The translations under genes were made by a program, and so were the position numbers. DNA of 64,000 nt from Sinomonas sp. ASV486 (GTDB taxonomy: Bacteria; Actinomycetota; Actinomycetes; Actinomycetales; Micrococcaceae): contig NZ_JAVFJK010000002.1 of the NCBI RefSeq assembly GCF_030908215.1, positions 310,001 to 374,000 of the forward strand, given 5' to 3'. Under the pieces are notes generated by a model. That model saw only the letters and a program-made list of their open reading frames with translations. It made no database searches and was not told the origin of the DNA. Positions 51,893 to 60,430 of this stretch are shown in pieces; the first letter of the stretch is position 1; every line of letters begins with the position of its first letter.

Positions 51893-52118
51893 ACCGAGGC
51901 GCCGCCTTTCTCCTCCGAAAGCCCGTGGCCCAGATGCCCCACACCCTCCGTCCGGCGGCACCGCGGACCGGCGGGACCCGGCGCCCCCCATAATCACGCG
52001 CCGGGTCCCTCGTCGCGGCCGTCCGCTGCCAGACGGATCTGACACTTCAACGGTACGGACCCCTCGGCAACGGGTGATCGTCGCGCAGGGAACAGCCGGG
52101 CAACGCCTCGTCAACAGT

Positions 52119-53135
52119 TCAGCGGATCAGGTGCCCCTTCGGCGGCGGGGCCGTCGACGCGCGCACCACGAGCGAGGGTTCGAACGTCTCGACCATCGGC
52201 TCGCGCATCGGGTCCTCAGAGCGCACGACGGCGATCTCCGTCGCCCGCCGCCCGAGATCCGCGGCGTGCAGATCGACGGTCGTCAGGTCGACGCCCGGCG
52301 GCTTCGTGGCGGAGGTGTTGTCGTAGCCGACCACGGAGATGTCCTCGGGCACGCGCAGACGGTGCGCGTGGACGGCGTCGAGGACGCCGAGGGCCGTCTG
52401 GTCGTTGTGGGTGAAGATCGCGGTGGGCTGCTCGCGGTCTGGGGCAGCGGGTCCCAGAAGCGGCATCACGAGGTCGAAGGCCGCCTGCCTCGCGTAGTCG
52501 CAGGTGAGCACCCAGGGCTCGAGGCCGGCGTCGGACATGGACCTGAGGTATCCCTCCCGACGCCCGCCGTAGCCGTCTGTGGGTGGGGTCGCAAGATGAA
52601 GGATCCGGCGGTGCCCGAGACGCACGAGGTGTTCGACGGCGAGCGTCGCGCCCAGGACGTTGTCCGAGGCGACCGCGTCGAACCCGGGAACCACCCGTGC
52701 CACGCTCACGAGGGCGAGCCGGCCGCGGTACTCGGCCAGCTCGGCGTCGGGCAGGAGAAGGCCACCGGCGACGACGGCACTCACGCGGGCCCGCACGAGC
52801 GAGTCAAGCGCGGGGCGGTCCAATGACCCGCCGATCGACCCGACGGTGAGCACGAGCTCCCGCCCGGCGGTCCGCGCAGCCTCGCGCATGCCGTCGAACA
52901 TGTCGGCGAACACCTCGTTGTGCAGGTCGAGCAGGAACACACCAAGCGTGTCGTCGCTCTTGCTCGCGAGCCGCGACGCGGCCCGATTCGGCTGGTAGCC
53001 CATCCGCCGTGCGGTCTCGAGGATCCTCGTCCGCGTCGTGGCGCTCACCCCGTACGCATCCCTGAACGCGAGCGAGACGAGCGCGGGCGAGACTCCCGCC
53101 TCCCGCGCGACGTCGGCCATGGTCACCGTCACCAC
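52119..53135 (-). CDS. LacI-family repressor
   Basis: Encodes 338 residues. The AGGAGG 4 bases before GTG 53135 (7 before GTG 53132) fixes the start at one of these. HTH residues about 6-28 (M-A-D-V-A-R-E-A-G-V-S-P-A-L-V-S), hinge N-R-A-A-S-R-L-A, then sugar-binding core with D-N-V-L-G-A and G-Y-D-N-T-S. Divergent from the ABC operon, whose promoter carries two matching palindromes. Confidence 0.93.
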   Translation of the reverse strand: MVTVTMADVAREAGVSPALVSLAFRDAYGVSATTRTRILETARRMGYQPNRAASRLASKSDDTLGVFLLDLHNEVFADMFDGMREAARTAGRELVLTVGSIGGSLDRPALDSLVRARVSAVVAGGLLLPDAELAEYRGRLALVSVARVVPGFDAVASDNVLGATLAVEHLVRLGHRRILHLATPPTDGYGGRREGYLRSMSDAGLEPWVLTCDYARQAAFDLVMPLLGPAAPDREQPTAIFTHNDQTALGVLDAVHAHRLRVPEDISVVGYDNTSATKPPGVDLTTVDLHAADLGRRATEIAVVRSEDPMREPMVETFEPSLVVRASTAPPPKGHLIR

Positions 53136-53187
53136 GGATCCTCCTCTCTGGCTTCCCTACAGGCAGGCTAGCCGATCCTTCATGCCC

Positions 53188-53248
53188 TTGACACAACATT
53201 CTAGAGCGCTCTAGATTGTGAGCACCACCACATCTAAAGCGCTCTAGA
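53188..53248 (+). promoter_or_regulatory. sigma70-type promoter with two LacI palindromes
   Basis: TTGACA at 53188-53193 and TAGATT at 53212-53217 (18-base spacer). Operator 1, TCTAGAGCGCTCTAGA (53200-53215), is a perfect 16-bp palindrome in the spacer/-10 region. Operator 2, TCTAAAGCGCTCTAGA (53233-53248), has one mismatch and lies downstream of the start site. Typical repression geometry for the LacI protein encoded next door. Confidence 0.85.
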
Positions 53249-53283
53249 TTTCTTCTTTAGCCACCACCATAAGCGAGGACTCG

Positions 53284-54273
53284 ATGAAGAGTTGGAAGAC
53301 CATTGGCGCGGCAGGCGCCGCAGCACTCGCCCTGGCGCTCAGCGCCTGCGGCACAGGAGGGAACCCGAGCCAGGCTGCCGGTGCCACCGGACAGGCCGCG
53401 GCGGGCGCCCAGCGCGACCTGAGCTACGCGGTCGTGATCCACGGCAATCCGGACGGCGACTTCTGGAACGTCGTCAAGCGCGGCGCGGAGGATGCTGGCA
53501 AGCAGTACGGCGTCAACGTCACCGTCACGGGCGACGTCGAGGGATCCAAGCAGGCCCAGCTGATCGAAGCCGCCCTCGCGAAGAACCCCGCGGGGCTCGT
53601 CGTCTCGCTCGCGAACCCGGACGCCCTGACGTCGGCCCTGGGCAACGCGAAGTCCAAAAACGTCCCGTTCGTGACCATCAACTCCGGCGCGGAGGTCTCC
53701 GCAAAGCTCGGGGCCCTCGAGCACGTCGGCCAGACCGAGACCGCCGCTGGCAAGGGTGCCGGCCAGAAGCTCGCGGCCTCGGGCGGCAAGAAGCTCCTGT
53801 GCATCATCCACGAGGCCGGCAATATCGGCCTCGAGCAGCGCTGCCAGGGCGCCGCTGAGGCGTTCGGCGGGCAGGTCGAGAAGCTCCAGGTGGACCTCAA
53901 CAACCCCCAGGGCATCCAAGCGACCGTCAAGTCCAAGCTCCTCGGCGATTCCTCCTTCGACTCGGTGCTCGCGCTCAACCCGACCGTCGCCGTCTCGACC
54001 CTCGCGGGCATGAAGGACGCCGGCAGCAAGGCCACTCTCGGCTCGTTCGACATCAACTCGGACGTGCTCAACGACATCAAGGCGGGCTCGATCGCCTTCA
54101 CGGTGGACCAGCAGCAGTACCTCCAGGGCTACCTCCCGATCGCCTTCCTCGTGCTCAACCACGACAACCTCAACACCGTCGGCGGCGGCCAGCCGGTCCT
54201 CACCGGTCCGGCCTTCATCACCAAGGACAACGTCGCCACCGTGTCCGACCTCGTCTCCAAGGGGACCCGATGA
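53284..54273 (+). CDS. Sugar ABC transporter substrate-binding lipoprotein (CUT2)
   Basis: Encodes 329 residues. Lipobox L-S-A-C-G with Cys22 gives a membrane-anchored lipoprotein. The type I periplasmic-binding fold ([32 protein letters not shown]) is RbsB/IatA-like. First gene of the LacI-controlled operon. Confidence 0.9.
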   Translation: MKSWKTIGAAGAAALALALSACGTGGNPSQAAGATGQAAAGAQRDLSYAVVIHGNPDGDFWNVVKRGAEDAGKQYGVNVTVTGDVEGSKQAQLIEAALAKNPAGLVVSLANPDALTSALGNAKSKNVPFVTINSGAEVSAKLGALEHVGQTETAAGKGAGQKLAASGGKKLLCIIHEAGNIGLEQRCQGAAEAFGGQVEKLQVDLNNPQGIQATVKSKLLGDSSFDSVLALNPTVAVSTLAGMKDAGSKATLGSFDINSDVLNDIKAGSIAFTVDQQQYLQGYLPIAFLVLNHDNLNTVGGGQPVLTGPAFITKDNVATVSDLVSKGTR

Positions 54274-55364
54274 CCATGGCCCAGAACCTGAGTCCTACCA
54301 CCGCAGGGAGCGGTTCCGCTTCCGCTCCCGCTCCGGTCCCCGGTGCAACGCACAACGCCGACGATCGCCTCGTGCGGGTGGGCCGCGCCCGCAGGCTGTT
54401 CATGTCCGCCGAGTTCGGCTCGGCAGCGGCCGCGGTCATCGTCTTCATCGGCTTCTCGGTCCTCGCCCCGGCGTTCGCGTCCCCGGCAGGTGTCGGCAAC
54501 TTCCTGGACCCTGCCGCGACGCTCGGCATCATGGCCGTCGCGGTGGCCCTGCTCATGATCGGCGGCGAGTTCGACCTCTCCGCGGGCGTCATGACGGGTT
54601 CGACGGCGCTCGTCACGGCCCTCGTAACCACCCAGCTGAACACGAACGTGTGGTTCGGGATGATCGCCTCGCTCGTGTTCGCGGTGGTGATCGGGCTCCT
54701 CAACGGCATCCTCGTGCACAGGACCAAGCTCCCGAGCTTCATCATCACGCTCGGCACGATGTTCATGCTCTGGGGCCTCAACTACGCAGTCACGTCCAAC
54801 CTGACCCATCAGGTCACCGTGTCAGGGCTGGCCAAGTACACCGGCTTCGAGGCCGCCCAGGCAGTCTTCGGCTCCTCGGTCGGCGGTTTCCAGATCTCGC
54901 TCGTCTGGTGGATCGTCCTCACGGTCGTCGGAATCGTGCTGCTGACCCGCACCAGGATCGGCAACTGGATCGCCGCCGTCGGCGGCAACGCGACGGGTGC
55001 CCTCGCCGTCGGCGTCCCCGTCGCGAAGGTCCGGATCGGGCTCTTCGTGGGGACCGCCGTCGCGGCGTGGCTCGTCGGCCAGCTCACGGTGGTGCGGTAC
55101 GCCTCCGCGACAGTGACCACGGGAATCGGCGCGGAGTTCAACTTCATCATCGCCGCCGTGATCGGCGGGTGCCTCCTCACCGGCGGCGCCGGCTCAGTCC
55201 TGGGCGCCTCGATAGGCGCCCTCATCTTCGGCATGGTGCAGCAGGGCATGCCCCTCGCCGGCCTCCCGAGCGAACTGTTCAAGTTCTTCCTCGGCGCGAT
55301 CCTCCTCGTCGCCGTCTTCATCAACCTGTACCTCAAGAAGAAGTCCCAGGCGGTCCGGTCATGA
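54270..55364 (+). CDS. Sugar ABC transporter permease (RbsC/FrcC-like)
   Basis: Encodes 364 residues, about 10 membrane segments after a 45-residue cytoplasmic N-terminus. [19 protein letters not shown] and [10 protein letters not shown]-x-G-S are CUT2 permease motifs. Overlaps both neighbours by ATGA. Confidence 0.9.
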   Translation: MTMAQNLSPTTAGSGSASAPAPVPGATHNADDRLVRVGRARRLFMSAEFGSAAAAVIVFIGFSVLAPAFASPAGVGNFLDPAATLGIMAVAVALLMIGGEFDLSAGVMTGSTALVTALVTTQLNTNVWFGMIASLVFAVVIGLLNGILVHRTKLPSFIITLGTMFMLWGLNYAVTSNLTHQVTVSGLAKYTGFEAAQAVFGSSVGGFQISLVWWIVLTVVGIVLLTRTRIGNWIAAVGGNATGALAVGVPVAKVRIGLFVGTAVAAWLVGQLTVVRYASATVTTGIGAEFNFIIAAVIGGCLLTGGAGSVLGASIGALIFGMVQQGMPLAGLPSELFKFFLGAILLVAVFINLYLKKKSQAVRS

Positions 55365-56143
55365 CCACGAACAGCACAACCCCGATCCTCGAAGTCAAGA
55401 GCATCAGCAAGAGCTTCGGCCATGTCCGCGCCCTCCAGGACGTCTCGTGCGCCGTGCGGGCAGGAGAGGTCACGGCGGTCCTGGGCGACAACGGCGCCGG
55501 CAAGTCGACCTTCATCAAGACCCTCTCGGGCGTCCATGCCCCGGACTCGGGCAGCTTCCTCGTCGACGGCGAAGAGACCCGGTTCGCCTCCCCGCGCGAC
55601 GCGCTCGCCCGCGGCATAGCGACCGTCTACCAGGACCTCGCCCTTGCACCGCTCATGCCGATCTGGCGCAACTTCTTCCTCGGCTCGGAGCCCACCCGCA
55701 AGGGTTTTCTGACCCCGCACCAGAGCAAGGACATCGTGGTCGAGGAGCTCGGCAAGATGGGCATCTCGATCCGCGACCCCGAGCAGCCCGTGGGCACCCT
55801 CTCAGGCGGCGAGCGCCAGTGCGTAGCGATCGCCCGTGCCGTGTACTTCGGCGCCCGCGTCCTCATCCTGGACGAGCCGACGGCCGCGCTGGGAGTCCGG
55901 CAGTCCGGCGTCGTGCTCAAGTACATCATCCAGGCCCGCGAGCGCGGCCTGGGCGTCATCTTCATCACCCACAACCCCAACCACGCCTACCCGGTGAGCG
56001 ACCACTTCGTCCTGCTCCAGCGCGGCCGCACGATCGGTGACTACTCCAAGGACGAGATCACGATCGCCGACCTCGCCCAGCAGATGTCCGGGGGTGCGGA
56101 GCTCGAGGCCCTCCAGCACGAGCTCCACACCGTCCTGAGCTAG
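55361..56143 (+). CDS. Single-domain sugar ABC transporter ATPase (FrcA-like)
   Basis: Encodes 260 residues with one nucleotide-binding domain: Walker [11 protein letters not shown]-loop Y-Q-D-L, signature L-S-G-G-E-R-Q, Walker B L-I-L-D-E-P. Most CUT2 systems use a duplicated about 500-residue ATPase, so this is the shorter FrcA-type and should act as a homodimer. Confidence 0.9.
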   Translation: MTTNSTTPILEVKSISKSFGHVRALQDVSCAVRAGEVTAVLGDNGAGKSTFIKTLSGVHAPDSGSFLVDGEETRFASPRDALARGIATVYQDLALAPLMPIWRNFFLGSEPTRKGFLTPHQSKDIVVEELGKMGISIRDPEQPVGTLSGGERQCVAIARAVYFGARVLILDEPTAALGVRQSGVVLKYIIQARERGLGVIFITHNPNHAYPVSDHFVLLQRGRTIGDYSKDEITIADLAQQMSGGAELEALQHELHTVLS

Positions 56144-56172
56144 ACCCCGTACCCCAGAGAAGGAGAAGAACC

Positions 56173-57417
56173 ATGACTGCAACCTCCCGAACCGTTGTCC
56201 GGATCGGCATCATAGGCGCCGGCATGGCCGGTCAGGCCCACGCATTCGGCTACCGCAATGCGATGATGGCCACCGACCTCGCAGACGTCGACGTCGTCCT
56301 CCACACGATCGCCGACCCGAACCTCGCGCTCGCCGAGACAGTGGCCCACCGCTACGGCTTCGCCCACGCGACGGCGGACATCGACGCGCTCCTGGCCGAC
56401 CCCGAGGTCGACGCCATCAGCGTCGCCCTGCCGAACCATCTCCACAAGGACGTGCTTCCCCGCGTCATCGCCTCAGGCAAGCACCTCTTCGCGGAGAAGC
56501 CCATCGGACGGACCCCGGCCGAGGCCGAGCACCTCGCCGAGCTCGCGGAGGGCTCGGCTGCGGTGACCGGCGTCGGATTCTCGTTCCGGCGCCTCCCCGG
56601 GCTCGCCGCCGTCGCCCAGGCGGTCCGCGCCGGCGCGATCGGCGAGGTCCACACCGTCCGCGCCTGGTACAACGCCGACTACGCCGCAGATCCGGCCGGA
56701 GCCCTCTCGTGGCGCTACTCCCAGGAGCTCTCCGGCGGCGGCGCACTCCTGGACATCGGCGCGCATGCGATCGACGCCGCGCAGTTCGTCGCGGGGCAGG
56801 TCACGCGCGTGCTCTCCTCAACCCTGCGCACGGTCATCGCCGAGCGCCCGCTCCCCGCGGCTGGCGCGATCGGCCACGGCGGCTCGACGTCGGTCGAGCA
56901 CGGGCCCGTGACCAACGATGACATCGCCCTCCTCACGACCCAGTTCGAGAACGGCGCTGTCGGCCAGATCACGCTCTCCCGCATCGCCCACGGAGTGCCC
57001 AACTCGCTCGGCGTCGAGGTCTTCGGCTCCGCTGGCAGCATCTCGTTCGACTCGATCAGCGCCGGCGAGTTCCACCTGTTCGAGGCCTCCCTGTCCCAGC
57101 CCGGGGCAAGTGCTGCCGGCCGCGGCTTCAACGGCGCCCGCCGGGTCATCACGGGCCCCGATCACCCATACTTCACCGACGTCGCCGCCATGCCCGGCGC
57201 GGGCGTCGGCACCGGGTATGCCGAGGCGTTCACCGCCGAGATCCAGGAGTTCCTGCGCTGCGTGCGCGACCACCGGCCGATGGACACCGACTTCGCGACC
57301 GCCGTGCGCATGATGGCTGTGGTCGGGGCCGCGCTCGACGCCGCCGCGTCGGGTGCCGCGGTCGACGTCGGCTCCCGCGCTCGATTCTCCACCACCGCCG
57401 CCGCGCAGCCGGCCTGA
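56173..57417 (+). CDS. Gfo/Idh/MocA-family oxidoreductase
   Basis: Encodes 414 residues. I-G-I-I-G-A-G-M-A-G-Q-A-H-A, E-K-P-I-G, and D-I-G-A-H-A-I-D in the C-terminal domain. Resembles inositol/scyllo-inositol-type dehydrogenases. Located between the importer and an IolE-like gene, so it probably oxidizes the imported cyclitol or sugar. Confidence 0.88.
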   Translation: MTATSRTVVRIGIIGAGMAGQAHAFGYRNAMMATDLADVDVVLHTIADPNLALAETVAHRYGFAHATADIDALLADPEVDAISVALPNHLHKDVLPRVIASGKHLFAEKPIGRTPAEAEHLAELAEGSAAVTGVGFSFRRLPGLAAVAQAVRAGAIGEVHTVRAWYNADYAADPAGALSWRYSQELSGGGALLDIGAHAIDAAQFVAGQVTRVLSSTLRTVIAERPLPAAGAIGHGGSTSVEHGPVTNDDIALLTTQFENGAVGQITLSRIAHGVPNSLGVEVFGSAGSISFDSISAGEFHLFEASLSQPGASAAGRGFNGARRVITGPDHPYFTDVAAMPGAGVGTGYAEAFTAEIQEFLRCVRDHRPMDTDFATAVRMMAVVGAALDAAASGAAVDVGSRARFSTTAAAQPA

Positions 57418-57450
57418 GCCGCAACCAGACCCAAGGAAAGGAGCTTCAGC

Positions 57451-58371
57451 ATGGCCTCCATCCGCGTCGGAACCGCCCCGGACTCGTGGGGTGTCTGGTT
57501 TCCGGACGACCCCCAGCAGGTCCCCTACACACGCTTCCTCGACGAGGTCGCCGCCGCCGGGTACTCGTGGATCGAGCTCGGCCCCTACGGCTACCTCCCC
57601 ACCGACCCGTCGCAGCTGCGGGACGAGCTGGAGTCCCGGGGCCTCGCCCTCTCGGCCGGCACCGTCTCCGAGCGGCTCCACCAGCCCGACTCGTGGGACG
57701 CCGTCTGGAGCCAGGTGACCGACGTCGCGGCCCTCACCGCGGCGCTCGGCGGCCAGCACGTCGTCGTGCTCCCCGAAATGTGGCGCGACCTCTACACGGG
57801 CGAGGCCCTCGAGCCCGGCGAGCTCACGCCCGAACAGTGGGGCGCCAAGATGGCCGGCCTCGACCGGCTCGGCAAGGCGATGCTCGAGGAGTACGGCGTG
57901 CGCCTGCAGTATCACCCGCACGCCGACGCGCACGTGGCCACGGAGGTGCACGTGGATCGGCTCCTGGCCGACACGGACCCGGCGTTCGTGAACCTGTGCC
58001 TCGACACTGGCCACCTCGCGTACTGCGGTGGAGACAGCCTCGCCGTCGTGCTCCGGCACCCGGAGCGGCTCGGGTACCTGCACCTCAAGCAGGTGAATCC
58101 CGAGGTCGTCGCGAAGGTCCACGACGAGGACCTGCCGTTCAGCGAGGCCGTCAAGCTCGGCGCGATGACCGAACCGCCGCTCGGCGTGCCGGACCTCCCG
58201 CCGCTGCTCGACGCCGTCGGCGTGCTCGCGAAGCGCAGCGGTGCCGATGTGTTCGCGATCGTCGAGCAGGACATGTATCCAGCCCCGCCGGACGCACCGT
58301 TCCCGATTGCGCAGCGCACGCGCTCGTATCTCGGCGGGTGCGGCGTTTCTGCCCTCCGGTTCGGGCGATGA
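57451..58371 (+). CDS. IolE-like sugar phosphate isomerase/epimerase
   Basis: Encodes 306 residues of the xylose-isomerase-like TIM barrel. T-A-P-D-S-W-G-V-W-F-P-D-D, G-Y-S-W-I-E-L-G-P-Y-G-Y-L, Y-H-P-H-A-D-A-H, L-D-T-G-H-L-A-Y and L-H-L-K-Q are inosose-dehydratase-type motifs with intact metal ligands (Glu, Asp, His, Glu). With the Gfo/Idh gene it forms a cyclitol-degradation pair. Overlaps the next ATG. Confidence 0.87.
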   Translation: MASIRVGTAPDSWGVWFPDDPQQVPYTRFLDEVAAAGYSWIELGPYGYLPTDPSQLRDELESRGLALSAGTVSERLHQPDSWDAVWSQVTDVAALTAALGGQHVVVLPEMWRDLYTGEALEPGELTPEQWGAKMAGLDRLGKAMLEEYGVRLQYHPHADAHVATEVHVDRLLADTDPAFVNLCLDTGHLAYCGGDSLAVVLRHPERLGYLHLKQVNPEVVAKVHDEDLPFSEAVKLGAMTEPPLGVPDLPPLLDAVGVLAKRSGADVFAIVEQDMYPAPPDAPFPIAQRTRSYLGGCGVSALRFGR

Positions 58372-58619
58372 CGATGCACTACGCGCAGCTCCTCCCGCTG
58401 CCCCGCAGCGGGCCTGAACCCCTGTACTACCAACTCGCCGTCAGCTTCGAGCGGGCGCTGGAGTCGGGCGCCCTCGGCCACGGAACACGGCTCGACCCAG
58501 AGAAGGACATGGCGGAACAGCTCAGTCTGTCCGTCGCTACCGTCCGCCGCGCGTGGGCCTACCTCGAGCGGAAGGGCATGCTCACGCGAACCCGCAGAGC
58601 AGGTACCTTCGTCTGCTGA
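58368..58619 (+). CDS. Minimal GntR-family winged-helix protein
   Basis: Encodes 83 residues with only the GntR DNA-binding domain (P-L-Y-Y-Q-L-A, M-A-E-Q-L-S-L-S-V-A-T-V-R-R-A-W-A-Y-L-E-R-K-G). No effector or dimerization domain follows; the stop is right after the wing (R-A-G-T-F-V-C). ATGA overlap with the IolE-like gene shows it is translated with the operon. Could be an autoregulator or an intact miniature repressor, but may be a truncated YtrA/HutC-like gene. Confidence 0.75.
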   Translation: MTMHYAQLLPLPRSGPEPLYYQLAVSFERALESGALGHGTRLDPEKDMAEQLSLSVATVRRAWAYLERKGMLTRTRRAGTFVC

Positions 58620-58667
58620 CGTGTGGTCGGGTCGATTGAGCGGCAGGAGGCCCCGCCGTCGTGCGCC

Positions 58668-59699
58668 CTACCGCCCGCCGGCGATGGAACGGCTGCGCTG
58701 CTCGACCGCCTTGACCCCGTAGGGGTACGGCTCGACGTCCGGCTCGCTGACGCGGGTGAGCTCGGCGGCCTCCTCGGAAGTGAGCGCGAGGTCCGCGGCC
58801 TTGAGGTTGTCCGCGAGCTGCTCACGGGTGCGAGCGCCGAGGATCACGGACGTGACGGCGGGCCGGTCCACGAGCCAGCGGAGCGCAATCTGGGCCTGCG
58901 AGACTCCATGGGCCTCGGCTACACCTCCGACAGCATCGATGATGTCCCAGGTCTTGGCGCGGGCGTTGCGCGGGCCCCACGCCTCCATGCCACGCTGGGG
59001 ATCCTCGCCGAGCCGCGTCGCGCCGGTCGGCTGCGTGTCGCGGCGGTACTTGCCGCTCAGCCAGCCCCCCGCGAGGGGGCCCCACGGCAGCAGGCCCATG
59101 CCGGCGTCGAGGGCGGCGGGCACCACTTCCGACTCGATCCCGCGCACGAGCAGGTTGTATTGGGGCTGCAGCGTCACGGGCGCGGCCCAGCCGTGGGCCT
59201 TGGCCTCGTAGACGGCCTTGGTGAGCTGCCAGCCGAGGAAGTTGGAGAAGCCGTAGTAGCCGATCTTGCCCGCAGTGACGGCGTCGTCGAGGAAGCGCAG
59301 CGTCTCCTCGACCGGTGTGTAGGGGTCCCACGCGTGCATCTGGTACAGGTCAACGTGGTCGACGCCGAGCCGTCGCAGCGACGCGTCGAGGGCTATGCGG
59401 AGGTGGCGGCGCGAGGTGCCGAGGTCGTTGGGCCCTTCTCCCATCGGGAACCGGCCCTTGGTCGCGATGACCATCTGCTCCGCCAGATCGGGGTTGGCGG
59501 CGAGCCAGCGCCCGATGATCTCCTCGGACTTGCCGTGGCTGTAGACGTCCGCGGTGTCGATGAAGGTGCCACCCGCGGCGGCGTAGTCGTCGAGGATCGC
59601 GTGCGACGCCGCCTCGTCGGCTTCCGCGCCGAACGTCATGGTTCCGAGGGCAAACGCCGAGACGACTGCCCCGCTGCGGCCGAGTGTGCGGTACTCCAT
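58668..59699 (-). CDS. Aldo/keto reductase
   Basis: Encodes 343 residues from ATG 59699, which follows GGAGG. L-G-T-M-T-F-G, D-T-A-D-V-Y-S-H-G, A-T-K-G, Q-M-H-A, and L-G-A-R-T-R-E-Q-L-x-x-N. Convergent with the GntR gene. Substrate unknown. Confidence 0.9.
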   Translation of the reverse strand: MEYRTLGRSGAVVSAFALGTMTFGAEADEAASHAILDDYAAAGGTFIDTADVYSHGKSEEIIGRWLAANPDLAEQMVIATKGRFPMGEGPNDLGTSRRHLRIALDASLRRLGVDHVDLYQMHAWDPYTPVEETLRFLDDAVTAGKIGYYGFSNFLGWQLTKAVYEAKAHGWAAPVTLQPQYNLLVRGIESEVVPAALDAGMGLLPWGPLAGGWLSGKYRRDTQPTGATRLGEDPQRGMEAWGPRNARAKTWDIIDAVGGVAEAHGVSQAQIALRWLVDRPAVTSVILGARTREQLADNLKAADLALTSEEAAELTRVSEPDVEPYPYGVKAVEQRSRSIAGGR

Positions 59700-59821
59700 G
59701 GATGCCTCCACTGATAGGGTCCGGTTCTCGTCCAGCCTAGGGGCGGCCCACTTCTGTGGGTAGCCGTTGCCATGGATCAGTTGCCGCCTCTGAGGCATCG
59801 ACGTGGGGGTCCGGGTTCGCG

Positions 59822-60430
59822 CTAGGCGGCATCCGAATCCCCCACTGCGCAGAGCCGCGCCACGATCCCCCGAAGCTCCTCCGGCGTCGCCCTGCCCGGC
59901 CCCGACGAGAACGTCGTGTCCGCGTGGAGCATGAGCGCGGCGAAGACGAGCCCCACGGCGAGGCGCGCGCGTTCCGGCGTCGCCCGCTTCTCTGCAAGAC
60001 GGATCACGCCCCGGCGCGCGCCCGAAGACCACTGATGGAGCGCGGCCAGGAGATCCGGTTCGAAGCCCATGAGCCGCTTGATCCGCGGAATGTCGCCTTC
60101 AGGACCACCGGCAATCCCGGCCACGAGCTCGCAGAGGTCGTCCACGAGGGAGCCGGCGCCCTCGAGGAACCGCTGCTCCTGCTCCGGGGACAGCGGCCGC
60201 TCGGGGACCCCGAGCGTTGCCGCCGCCTTGGACGGGAAGTAGTTGAAGAAGGTCCTCTCGGAGATGCCCGCTGCAGCGCAGATGTCTGCGATGGTCACCT
60301 GGCCGAGCCCACGATCGGCCGCGAGGGCGAACGCGGCGTTGTGAATCGCACGCCGCGTCCGCTCCTTCTTGCGCTCGCGCAGGGTGCCTGGTGCGTCGTC
60401 GGACACAGGACCGCCCTCCATGGCACTCAC
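59822..60430 (-). CDS. TetR-family repressor
   Basis: Encodes 202 residues from GTG 60430, overlapping the exporter stop as GTGA (ATG 60421 is an alternative). HTH V-T-I-A-D-I-C-A-A-A-G-I-S-E-R-T-F-F-N-Y-F. Co-transcribed with the DHA2 exporter and probably binds the repeats upstream of it. Confidence 0.9.
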   Translation of the reverse strand: MSAMEGGPVSDDAPGTLRERKKERTRRAIHNAAFALAADRGLGQVTIADICAAAGISERTFFNYFPSKAAATLGVPERPLSPEQEQRFLEGAGSLVDDLCELVAGIAGGPEGDIPRIKRLMGFEPDLLAALHQWSSGARRGVIRLAEKRATPERARLAVGLVFAALMLHADTTFSSGPGRATPEELRGIVARLCAVGDSDAA

